From contig JAJLRJ010000010.1 of assembly GCA_024195265.1 (NCBI GenBank), forward strand, positions 31,413,364 through 31,477,363: 64,000 nucleotides of DNA. The letters are read 5' to 3'. How positions within the stretch are numbered: position 1 is the first letter of the stretch; every line of letters begins with the position of its first letter. Made by a program: the position numbers and the translations under genes. The notes below the pieces were generated by a model that saw only the letters and a program-made list of their open reading frames with translations, made no database searches and was not told the origin of the DNA. This stretch comes from Dendrophyllia cribrosa (lineage: Eukaryota > Cnidaria > Anthozoa > Scleractinia > Dendrophylliidae). Positions 54,101-64,000 of the stretch are shown here, piece by piece.

Positions 54101-54856
54101 TCATAGACCTTGGAAAGCGTAATTATTTGATGTACTATATTTTAAATTTTGCACTTATTGTATTGTTTCTTTTGTGTCTTTGCGTATTGTTTCTCTGTCT
54201 TTTTTTCATAAGTTTAGGTAATCTTTTCTTTTATTAACTTAAGTTTGTATTAATCTTTCCCCCGCCTCGATTAGCCTTTTTTGCTATTAGAGGTGGACAA
54301 GTATCTCTGTATCTACTGTTGTAATTAGAAGATGTGAAATAAAATTGTTGTTGTTGAGTTCGCGCCCTGCATCTAGCTGAGCTCTCAAGGGTCATGGCTC
54401 GTGTACGACGACTGTATTTTGATGTATTGTGTTAGGGAGTGTTAGGTTGTATTGTATTGTATCAGGTCGTATTGTATTAGGTTTTATGACGTCAGCCACG
54501 GTTCGTCGTACACGAGCCATGACCCGCTCTCAATCAAAACAGGAAATCAGAGAACACGAAAGAGAATGTGAAAAGTAACAAAAAGAGACGCGAATGGATG
54601 ACAATGTTCTGCAATCATTGCACAGAACAGAAACTTAGCTGTTAATCAAAATAATTAGCCAATATATATATTTTTCCTTTGTCTTTATTTTATCTTCACA
54701 GTAGGTTCACCCATTCCCGTGGAGAAGATTGTAAATCCATCACAGGAAACTATTGATAAACTCCACTCGCGGTACATTGAGGACGTCAAAGAATTGTATG
54801 AAAAATACAAGGACGAGTACCATCCTACAGACAAATCAGAGCTTATGATTACATAA
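51153..54856 (+). CDS. DGAT2: DGAT2/MOGAT-family acyltransferase, four exons
   Basis: Exons 51153-51588, 52772-52991, 53673-53854 and 54702-54856 join in phase to 330 residues, typical for the family (about 330-390). Two hydrophobic helices at about 12-55 form the membrane hairpin. The catalytic HPHG is at 110-113 (GYHPHGLFTEG). Later conserved blocks are LVVGGAAEM, RRKGFIKLAL, LVPVFAFGQNN and GSPIPVEKIVNPS near the C-terminus. The enzyme adds a fatty acyl group from acyl-CoA to mono- or diacylglycerol in the ER membrane. I cannot separate DGAT2 from MOGAT by eye; the symbol is the family name. Intron 1 holds a large foldback element, and exon 1 lies between inverted Penelope-like fragments. 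Confidence 0.92.
51660..52123. mobile_element. 464-bp foldback MITE in DGAT2-like intron 1
   Basis: CGACAAAAAATTGTGTAGTA at the left pairs with TACTACACAAATTTTTGTCG at the right, and the two halves stay complementary through most of their length (GGGGACATGT and ACATGTCCCC phrases). An inner duplicated block centres near 51880. Confidence 0.75.
52492..52725 (-). mobile_element. Penelope-like fragment, copy 2
   Basis: Reverse complement of 50468-50701 with moderate divergence. The hammerhead-like core reads CTAAGGA here instead of CTGAGGA, but its stem shows a wobble-to-Watson-Crick change (GACTA with TAGTC). Confidence 0.5.
54389..54525. mobile_element. Short inverted-repeat element in DGAT2-like intron 3
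   Basis: 23-bp perfect arms, GGGTCATGGCTCGTGTACGA at 54389 and its complement ending at 54525, with a GTATTG-rich loop. Confidence 0.65.
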
Positions 54857-56441
54857 ACAAGAAGGCATAAATGTTTACCAAAATTATGAAAAGTTTTGTT
54901 CACTTTCTTATAATATCTGTACGAATTCCTATTCTGTTTGCATTGCAATGCTAGCGTCAGGAGACCCCGTCCTTACGTATGCGCCTTCATTTTATTTGTT
55001 CTTATATTTTAGAACGCGTTTTTATACTAACAAACCCGCCAGCTACAATGGGCGACAATATTGTTGACACATGGTCATTTTGAATCCTATTTTCTTTGGG
55101 ACGAGACGCATTTCAGCCCCACCCCCCTTATTCCCAACCCCTCCCCCCGGGCAGTGTTGTGAATCGTTTAGTCAGGTCTATCGCCACAATCCTACAACAT
55201 TGGATGAGAGGACGGGGGGTTACGCGGCAGAGTGTAGTGAATGGAAGAGAAGGCGATAAATATGGAACAAAAACCGTGTTTTGGTGTACAGTACGTCAAC
55301 TACTTTTGTCGCCTATTTATAAGACAAGAATGCACAAAATCTTAAATTCCGTCTTTAATAAGATGTAATAAACATTATTTTCAATCATGTTTCGTAGAAT
55401 TAGAAACAGCACATCAGTAAATATATTTAAACGTTGTTTAATTAAAATTTACACGGTTTAAAATTTCTTTTACATATTCTTTTCGATAACATGAATATTT
55501 CAATTTGCAACATTTTATTTACATGCAATTGAAAAATACTTTCCTTTCCTCAGGTTTTGTTCGCACACTTTCAAGAAAAAGAATGTGAAAACTGGGAAAG
55601 AAATCGTGGCATTGAGCTCATTGAAATAATTTAATATAATAACTCTGTGGTAGTAAAACAGCCTCTTATGATTATTTCGCTATAAACTATAAAAAATTTC
55701 CAGGAACAATAAAAGTCTTTGTGAAAACAAGACATAAGTATATTCCAATAACTTGTCAAAATAAAAGAAAATATAAATACTGAAAAAAACGATATATACT
55801 ATAGAGAGATGATTAGTTAGCTTCCAATACAGGAATGCATTCTGAAACTATTTTTTCTGAAGAAACTCTGCTACGCGACATGCAACCGAACTATATCAAA
55901 GCCAAACAGAACGAAATACATCAAATATATTGATGATAAAACGACCCTAAAACTGCAGGCTTTTGCGTTGCCATGTTTTCTGAATGTACGTACTTTAAGT
56001 TACGAGGTATTTATTACTAGAATCTTTTTTAAAACGAGGTTACAGTTCGCCAAGTTAATGATCGCTGAAATGAAGACATTTTAAAAGCCTTTCCCAGTCG
56101 TCTTGCAAACAAGCGGAAGAAGGCAAGAGTATCTTATTTCTCTGGAACAAATTTACGATCTGCAACTTTTGCCTTCACATCAGCTCGTGAAGTTGTCTTC
56201 GGTTTGGGCAACACGTTGTTTTCGGCCGATCCTCGTTGAAGGATCCGAGGAGTTCTCGACTCTAATTATCCAATCAGAAATAGCCACGTTACCTCATCGC
56301 CAGCAGGATACGTCACGAAAACCGCGGGCTCAGTAAATTCTCGGAGTCTCGTACTAGTCCTTCTCTGCACTGGCTCGTCCTTAAGCTCCCTCGGCAATTT
56401 CACAGGGAGAAGTCTGGGAATAGTCTACTTGGTCTGTTTCG
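54857..56441. other. Intergenic between convergent genes
   Basis: AT-rich; no coding exon found on either strand. It presumably contains the 3' ends of the DGAT2-like and RhoGEF transcripts. Confidence 0.5.
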
Positions 56442-56861
56442 TTAAAAGATCGAGCTCTTACGCTTTTCTTTGTTTTTATTTTTCGATCCTCGTAAACCAA
56501 AACTTCTCCGGATAACAGAAGATCTGGGGCTAAGTGGGGAACCATTTATATCGTTGTCTTCTTCATCTTCCTCTTTCAAATCTGCGCTGGAGACTGGGGC
56601 GGGTAGCCGAAGGGTAGGTGAAGGAGGGGGTTTGATTTCTGCTGCGGACTGTGACTTCAGTATCGGCTTCTCTTTCTTACCTGCGAATCGATACATCAAA
56701 TATTTTAAAAAAACTGTTGAAGGAGTTTTAGTTATTTACAAGTGGCTAGCAGTTTTATCTATGTCTTGCATGTTTCGTTTCCGTGTTCGATTTAAAGGCG
56801 GGTACACACGAGGCGCGACTAGCCGTCGCGGTGACCAAGTCATCCATATGGTTACGCACCC

Positions 56862-56916
<55 letters not shown>

Positions 56917-59900
56917 TTCCTCTTCCCCTTCCCCAGCCCCCTTCTGCAGAATTTTTCTAACATCTCGCCCCATTATGTATCTGAGTAGAAAGATGCATTA
57001 AAGAGCAGAATTCGAGGAGTATTAAAACAGCAAACTCGACTCACCATTGACTTTCTTGTGTTTGACGGATGCTTTTGCCGCTCTCATGGCAGCCTTCCTG
57101 GTGTTTTGCGATATAATAAGACCTGGAATACACATAAAATAAGGTCAAGTGAGACAGATGGCAGAATAGACTTTCTCGAAGTCGTTCTTTTCGATTCGAC
57201 TGAAAAAGCGCACTTTGGTTCGGGCTCTAAAACCAAAATTACGACTAAATCTCTTTCTGTGCTATACGCTCTTAGACCAGTAGTCTTTTAATTTTAATTT
57301 TCTTCAAAGATAGTGGAGTAGCGATGGGACTGTTCGCGGTCCAATTCGCGCGCCGCTTTTCCACTCCACAACACGTTTGCACAAATTTCGCGCGCCCTTC
57401 CCACTTATGTTATTTGAGAATTTCGTTCTCTAGGGTCAAAAACAATTCCTATCATAAGAGATAAAAAGAGAGCGACTTGGAGCAAGACTAATGTCGCAGA
57501 ACGGTAAGTTATTTGGCAATTGACCTTGAAGGGACAATGTCACCAATTTTTGGTATCACTTAAGCAACAAAGCATATTTGCATCAACAGGAATCTTAACT
57601 AATACTCAAGTTTTGTTAACGATTACTATATTGGTACACTAAAACTTGGCCATGCAATTATAGTTCTTCCCTTGTGTCTTGGAAAAAATCGCTAAAATAT
57701 GATTAAGGTTTGCTTTATCTTCCAGGAATCACGTGAAATTTTCATCTTGCACGGTGCTTGAGATCATGAAGTTTCAAACAAAAAACGCAACGGTTCATCA
57801 CCTGTTTTTGCATCTTCCCGGACTCTCCTTCTTTCTTCCTTGAATGCTTTCATCCACTTTTCCTTGTCAGCCGCCTTTTTAGTGTAGAATATGTACCACT
57901 TCTCTTTCTTGAAGTTGTAGATTTTCCACGCGTTATTAAGGGGAGATCTGTCAAGAGTTTCTGCAAAATACCACAAACACATTTCGTAAGATTTTATACG
58001 AGGACAATTGCAAATATTCTTGCAAATACTCCAGGAATTTTGGGGTATTTTGACAGCCTCGTCCCGGGTTTTCTCCGCCCGCCATTTTGAACGCGCGAAA
58101 GCCCTGGGAAGTGGGAACGAGGTCCGTATTTTGCAAAGGTCTTGCACAGCCTCGTCCCCAGGGCCTTCTCCGCTTTGTTCAAATTCAAAATGGCGGGTCG
58201 GGCGGAGAGCAGAAATTTTTTTTGGGACCACTTTTAGATCTAATGTCGAGCGAGGTCTGGGTTCCCCTTTACTAAAATGGCGGCGGTTTCGAGGCGAAGT
58301 GTTTTGATCGATCGTGACATAAATTCTGCCTTCGAAATCCACATTTTCGACATGGTTTTCAAAAATCCAGTTAGATATATAGCTTACCAAAACCCCAATC
58401 TAAACCTAACCGCTAAAGTTTCGCACTCAGCTTGGAGCTTGGATCCTAGTTTGGGCCTAAAAGTGGTCCCAAAAAATATTTCTGCGGGCGGAGAAGACCC
58501 TGGACACGGCTGCCAAAACACTCCAAGAATCGTGGAGTATTTTGTCAGGTGACACACAATGAAATGGTGTTTTCAGAGGTTATTTTCAGTGATTGGCAGC
58601 CGTGTTTGTTTTCTGGTAATCTAAAACCGTTGTTCAAATGAAACGAAGACATTTCATATTTTACGCGACAAAATACGCCAGGATTTTTAGAGTATTTTGG
58701 TAGCCGTGTCCAGGGTCTTCCCCGCCCGACCCGCCATTTTGAATTGAACAAAGCGGAGAAGGCCCTGGGAACGAGGTTGGGTCTTGCAATGCTCTTGTCA
58801 TCATTGCATCGAAAGTTGCAATACAAAATTGCCTCCTTATAGCTCCATATTTTGTCAAACATTTTTAAAGATTCTCGTTGTTTACGTTATACCGATCAAA
58901 CGGTTTATATCCATTTAATGTCACTGTTCTTGTATTACTATTTGGAATTAAATACACGTAACCAACCCAAACAAACATGTTGAGACGCAGGTAAACAACA
59001 ACAATGTGGCATAATAGGGGGACACAGCCCCGTGGCAGCGTATTCGCGACTTCGGGTTATGCGCACAAACGTAAGCCTCACTTATCTCCCCACAATTTCA
59101 AAAGTCAAATCGTAAGATAATTGATTTTTTTCCAAATTTTCAGCTTTTGGGACCGGTTCTCTGAGAAAAGTATTCCAAATGAAAAAAGCGCCAAAGTGGA
59201 GACGAACAAAAAAGAAACGAATTTAGCTGGTGTTACCTTCTCCATCTCTCAGCCAAATTACAGTGCAGTCATCCATGTCGATTCTACCTTTATACGTCAG
59301 ACCACTTTTCTTTAAAATATCCTAAATGTCAGAAAAGAAATTTTATTATCAAGTTATTTACCGTAATTCCCCTGTTATGTTTAGAGTCATGTACCCTTGA
59401 GCGAAGGGAGGGGGAAGAGAAGGAGGGAGGGAGAGAGGGGGGAAGGGAGGGAGGGAGGGAGGAAGGAAGGGAGGAAGAGAGGGAGGGAGTGAGGGAGGGA
59501 GGAAAGGAGAGAGGGAGGGAGGGAGAGAGGGAGCGAGGGAACGAGGGAGGGAGGGAGGGAGGAAATGGGGGAGAGGGAGGGAGATAGCGGATTTCGGTAC
59601 GAATAAAAATTCTGCATTTTCCTAAGAAGTAATGATAAGGGTTTAACGCAAATTCCTATGACGCTTTTACAATTCAACTGAGAATAAGATCAGACATTTT
59701 AAGGCGGAAACGTCAACCATCAATCTACCCACCCAACACACGTGTGTATAACCATCCTTACAGTTGAAGGTCGGGAATCACGGAAGTTGCCTTCACGACT
59801 CCCGGCCAGCGCTGTCTTTCCCGCGCTGTCGTGATGCAGTGTGCAAACGGCATGGCTGTACCCAACGCGTTTAAAAAACTACATAACTGAAAAACTTGCG

Positions 59901-62900
59901 TCGAATTGCTTGCGATCAAAGTGTTGGCAAGTTATCCCAATATTCCAATTTGGGTTGACTTGCGGCTACGTTTTACCAGGGGTTAAAAGTCTGCGTTTTT
60001 TCCTTTCCTCTTGGTTCCATACCTTTTTGCAATACACAAGTTGATGATCAAAAAGGAACATGACGCGATCTTGAGAGCTTCCATTGGACGTCTTAATTAC
60101 ATCTCCTGACTGAATCAGCTCCGAGCTTTTCTCTAGCACATCCTCGCCCTTCATGAAGGAAAACGAAAAAAGTACTTGATAAATAAAATGAAAAAGCTAA
60201 AAACGGAATGGTACAACACCAGCTAGGCTCACTATGATCCAGTTTATTCATGAGAACTTCAGAAATTACGAGACATTTAGAGTGCTAAAACAATAGGAAA
60301 TGTTTGAATAAGAATAGAGCTAAAGTCCAACAGGATTCATTTAGGACACCAATATGGCCGCCATTTCATTGTTTTGGGACACCAATATGGCCGCCGTGAC
60401 GTCACGTGCAAACGCTCTATTGGTTGGTATGTCCCACTTTATATCAGCATTTATCCGTTTTTGCAGACCGACCTTTTCTCAGCCTCCTCTCTTAAGCACT
60501 ACCGTCTATTCACCCTCACCCTCACCCCCACATCGTACTTTGCCACTTAACAAACTTGATAATGCTGATGTTGATCGTGTGCTCACTCCTCTCCCCTAAG
60601 TAGTACTTTGCAATCTCGTTGATACCGAAGCTGGTCTTTCCAAAATGATTTATGCTCACCCCTCTCCCCTTAGCAGTATTATTTACTCACCTCCCACCCC
60701 TCGATCGTACTTTGCCATTTGGCAATCTTGTTGATGCTTTCTACTTTTCTCTTTCGTTCGTTGATCAAAGAAGCTACGTTTTTCATCGTTTCCAGTGCTC
60801 TTGTAACAGTTTGGAAATCCTTGTGAGTTGGTTTCGTGTGCTTTCTCAGTTCCTGAACAAAACGCAATAAGCGAAAACTTCATATATCTTCAAGTTAGAT
60901 GGTTTCATGTGAAGAATCGCAGGTTCTTTGTACAAATAACTAACTACAGTCGAACCTCTCCTTACGGACACCTCTCTAATACGGACACCTCTCTATTACG
61001 GACAGTTTCCTATGTCCCGACAAAATTATCACATGTTTTCTTTAAAAACGACCTCTATAATACGGACCCTCTCTAGTACGGACAACGGACACTAAATCTC
61101 GGCCCCATAGAGCAAATTCATATGAACTTAACCTCTTTATTACGGACACTCCGGTGATCAGGTGATGATAGTTTGAGTGAGTAATACAATTTCCTGTTTG
61201 TGGTTACAAACATACATCGAAGGACGTTTTCAGAATTGTACTTTATAGTACTTTTTCACATGCAGCATTGCGTTGTAGTTCGTTTCGTTTTAAAACAGTG
61301 ATTCGTATACCTTATGTAGCTGAGAATTTTACAATGTAGTACATTACTGATAGACAGTGTCTCAATGCTGTACATTAATCAATTTAGATGCAGTTAATAG
61401 ACGAGTGTGGGCCTGTTTTTAGTTACTGAACCAAAACTGTCAGTGGAGTCTTAAAAGTGACGTCATCGTGGTGACCTCCATAATACGGACACCTCTCTAA
61501 TACGGACACTTTGCTCTGTCCCTTCGGTGTCCGTATTAGAGAGGTTCAACTGTATAGGGATACTAAGGCGCAAGATATTTGTTCTCATTTCGCGCGTCAT
61601 TTGTACGATACTGGGTAACATTGGATAACAAGTGTAGTATACAATGGAACTTCTTTAATAAAGGACATCAAAGGAACCGAACTGAGTATTTTGGTCTATC
61701 TAAGACCAAGTGAACCGTCTGTAATAGAGGTGTCCGTGTTACAAAGGTGGATTTCGTATAAATTTTGGTCTCTCTTAGACCAAGTGAACTATCTCTTATA
61801 AAAAACGCAGGTGTCCGTATTACAAAGGTGAAATTCGTACGAATTTTGATCTCTCTAGCACTAAACGAACTGTTCGTAATAACGTGTCTATACTATGGGG
61901 GTTTTCGTATTAATTTATTGCATGGATGTGTTTTTAGGAAACTTACCGCTAACTGTAAGGGATATTTGCAAATCTTTTGAACAGGTGTCAGCAAGAATCC
62001 ATCAAGAGATATACTAATCATATCCTGAAGAAGGCGGCACGCCTACAAACAAACCAAAAATATTTTATGTAAATAACTGAAACAAGACAATCTGAAGCTG
62101 GGTCTGTGTGGTCGCCAACGACCTCGGACAATCTTAACCCTTTAACTCCCAAGAGTGCCAAACATCAAAATTCAAGAAAAAATCCAAATTTCTTTTGCAA
62201 AATATTGAAAAATAAATAGTACAATGCAAAAGTACTGCTGAAGAGGTTTCATTTGAATGGTCACACCATAGGGTTTCGTGCACAGACTAAAAAGTTAGAA
62301 CTACGTAACATGTCATGTACATCGATGACCATGAACTCTCTGCGATGAGAGACGGCTGTATTTGTAGGCACATTTTATTCCTTCGTATACACAAGGACTT
62401 GCATGTAGGGTTTCCAAATGTCTCCGAGGAAATAAGGATACATGTAAGGCATCTCCAACTATTGGTCGCTGTGCACAGCGCCCTAAACTAGCAGCTACTT
62501 AACTAGCCATCTCATTTTGTGGGAACCAACACATGACAAAGCTTCCAGAGGTAGACCGATATGAACCGATATTGGCCTATATTGACCTGATAAAGAAGGA
62601 CACAGGTAGAAACTTGAGCATGGAAAACGGTGATGTTTAAGAAGCAACATCACTGATTTTCCAGAAGCAGCTACTACTGTCTCGACTTGATACTCTGCTA
62701 TCAATTAAGGTTTCTAGGAGAAACGCGCATCACAACCTACCTCAAAGAATTGCTTGTATTTGTTACTTTCACACAGGGTCTTTAATTCCGCCATTGCATG
62801 TGGATGGTTATTGCAGTATTCTGAGTAAATTTCAAAGCCTTTTTCCTGCAACACAAAACAGAGAAACATTATTGTTAAAGTACACGACCGGCGTCACGAA

Positions 62901-64000
62901 TTAATATTTCAAAAAAAGGGACAAAAATACTCCAATTCACCGCGACTTATTTCCACAAAAATATTGACTTGTTTTATTCCTTCAGGAGGGACTTGAAATC
63001 TTCGGGAGATTTTCGGAAAATAATCGGAAACGTTCGTATAACCTTCGGACAGTATAGACCCTTTAATTACCAATATCAAAATACTGTAGTGGAAAGTAGT
63101 GGAAAGAAGTTGTTAAAATATTAAGAGAATTCATCTCAGGTGATCATAAACTTAATTCTCATGACCTCTCTGATTGACTAAGCATTGATATTACAAGGAG
63201 AAATTTGATGCTGATCACTGTTGGAGCTTAAAGGGTTAAAAGGCCACGACAAAGGTTATTTTCGGCGTTTCAGGCAAAAACTTACGTTTTTTAGAAAGAC
63301 GGCACCAATCTCAGAAGCACATGGATCTTCTTCCACAAAACATTCCTCTAACTGCCTCAAGATTTCTTGGTGAAACTCGTAGATCTGCTCGATGTTGGAG
63401 AAGATCTTTGTAATTATCTCCTCGGTAAACATGTCTGTTCTTTTACGCGCTTGTTTCAGGTAACCCTGTGAGACCCATGACAAAAATCAACTTTACAATT
63501 AATTTCATAGCCTTTTTTCTGATGACGTTCGTAAAACCAAAAAACTAAAGTTATCACATCTGGTTAATCACAACAAAAACAAAAACAAAGAATGAACCAA
63601 TCACAACTCGGAGGAACATCCAACCGGTGCTCGGGAAAACGTCCAGCAGATGCCAGGCGCGGAAAAACGTCCAGCAGATACCAGGCGCGGGAAAACGTCC
63701 AGCAGATGCCAGGCGAAGGAAAAGGTTCAGAGGGTGCCAAGCGCGGGAAAACGTGCAACCTGATGAGCTCGGGAAAACCGTCAATTGGTGCCAAGCGCGG
63801 GAAAATGGACATAATGGACACGTTTGTGCACACGCTAGAGGCGAGTGTTCTTCGATCATTTCTTTTTCTCGCATTGCCATCTTCTGATTCCTCGCACACA
63901 AAGAAGAAAAATGGGAAGTAACGATGAACGGATTTGACTGTAAAACAAACCAACTCTTCTCTTACCTCGACCACGTCCTCCAGATTCTTGACATAATCTC
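56442..64000 (-). CDS. Dbl-family RhoGEF (ARHGEF4/ARHGEF9/SPATA13-like), 3' ten exons
   Basis: Exons: 63966-64000 (cut by the edge), 63286-63465, 62741-62845, 61947-62042, 60691-60852, 60023-60148, 59237-59321, 57802-57960, 57045-57122, 56442-56680. Phases agree throughout; about 421 residues are visible. The DH domain begins [17 protein letters not shown] and includes [14 protein letters not shown], the hallmark [20 protein letters not shown] and [18 protein letters not shown]. The PH domain follows ([44 protein letters not shown]). The tail is Pro/Ser-rich and ends KRKSSIF, like KRKSSLF of ARHGEF9. The enzyme loads GTP on Cdc42/Rac-type GTPases at the membrane and cytoskeleton. The SH3 domain expected upstream is outside the window, so the exact paralogue is open. 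Confidence 0.93.
56862..56916. repeat. Poly-C tract
   Basis: An almost pure run of more than 50 C in the last intron of the RhoGEF gene, the cause of spurious proline- or glycine-only ORFs. Its true length is uncertain because such runs assemble poorly. Confidence 0.85.
58100..58800. repeat. Inverted GC-rich repeat copies in a RhoGEF intron
   Basis: GGGCCTTCTCCGCTTTGTTC near 58162 recurs as its complement near 58750, each next to AAATGGCGGGTCGGGCGG or its complement. A third partial copy lies at 58060-58125. Probably one MITE or SINE family. Confidence 0.5.
59400..59590. repeat. GGGA/GGAA purine-rich microsatellite
   Basis: About 190 bases of imperfect (GGGA)n and (GGAA)n on the plus strand, in a RhoGEF intron. 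Confidence 0.8.
60947..61552. mobile_element. TA-flanked MITE, CAGTCGAACCTCTC ends
   Basis: Ends CAGTCGAACCTCTC and GAGAGGTTCAACTG, with TA at 60945-60946 and 61553-61554. ACGGACACCTCTCTA recurs internally at both ends. A related, more decayed stretch follows at about 61640-61900. Confidence 0.7.
62140..62305. repeat. Dispersed copy of the 110-bp repeat family
   Basis: Carries AACTCCCAAGAGTGCCAA (also at 20139) followed by ATTTGAATGGTCACAC and CACAGACTAAAAAGTTAGAAC, matching the BRCC3 intron array unit. It links the array to a dispersed repeat. Confidence 0.6.
63615..63815. repeat. About 30-bp minisatellite
   Basis: Six to seven diverged copies of a unit with GCGCGGGAAAACGTCCAGCA and GATGCCAG, in the first visible RhoGEF intron. 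Confidence 0.7.

Noticed and set aside
56470..56988. Proline-rich and glycine-rich ORFs
   Set aside because: Produced by the poly-C run and the antisense of the last RhoGEF exon.
59387..59677. Ser/Pro/Leu-repeat ORF
   Set aside because: Translation of the GGGA microsatellite.
63554..63974. Several ORFs near the right edge
   Set aside because: They read through the 30-bp minisatellite; only the 63966-64000 exon has family and phase support.
1..64000. Bacterial or viral contamination of the assembly
   Set aside because: Metazoan multi-exon genes span most of the window and transposons are nested in it; only the left-edge YqaJ unit is virus-like, and it could be an integrated or transposon-borne gene.

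Overview
This window is nuclear DNA of an animal, most likely an anthozoan cnidarian such as a coral or sea anemone. The genes have many short exons with canonical GT/AG introns, and the encoded proteins (BRCC36 deubiquitinase, DGAT2/MOGAT acyltransferase, Dbl-type RhoGEF) are metazoan. The space between them is packed with DNA transposons, a DIRS retroelement, Penelope-like fragments and MITEs. The taxon is inferred from gene and repeat style, not from a marker gene. Gene models were built by eye from splice sites, reading phase and family similarity.

Region 1 (1-2454, minus strand): a YqaJ-type exonuclease ORF and a second, overlapping ORF that runs off the left edge. Both start inside copies of the same TATA-bearing leader. 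A 70-bp-arm hairpin lies just upstream.

Region 2 (2455-19354): a nested pair of transposons. The outer element (2461-19348, 6-bp duplication ATTAAC) carries a CUE+HECT ubiquitin-ligase gene on the plus strand and a decayed IS3-like DDE integrase gene on the minus strand, each starting just inside a terminal inverted repeat. A 10.4-kb Mutator-like element (3445-13800, 9-bp duplication GTGTATTTC) sits inside the HECT coding exon. Its termini are arrays of a 15-bp repeat, as in foldback (FB-NOF/Phantom-like) elements. It carries an open MULE transposase with a SWIM finger, a protein kinase with all catalytic residues, and a ladder of small repeated phase-0 exons. Removing it with one duplication copy restores the HECT frame exactly.

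Region 3 (19355-34502): gene-poor and built from repeats: several MITEs, some nested; a DIRS retrotransposon (about 22744-27751) with open gag, RT-RNaseH-methyltransferase-like and tyrosine-recombinase ORFs and a textbook internal complementary region; and a 2-kb TTAA-flanked non-autonomous element (29600-31608).

Region 4 (34503-56441): an intronless multi-pass membrane protein gene (minus), a broken Gypsy RT fragment, the nine-exon BRCC3 gene (minus, 38816-49350) with repeat-filled introns, and a four-exon DGAT2/MOGAT-family gene (plus, 51153-54856) whose first exon lies between inverted Penelope-like fragments.

Region 5 (56442-64000): the last ten exons of an ARHGEF4/ARHGEF9/SPATA13-like RhoGEF gene (minus), which continues past the right edge.

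The strongest candidate for something new is the foldback MULE with a kinase cargo inside a HECT-carrying IS3-like transposon. The three conserved host genes look intact where visible and share no pathway.
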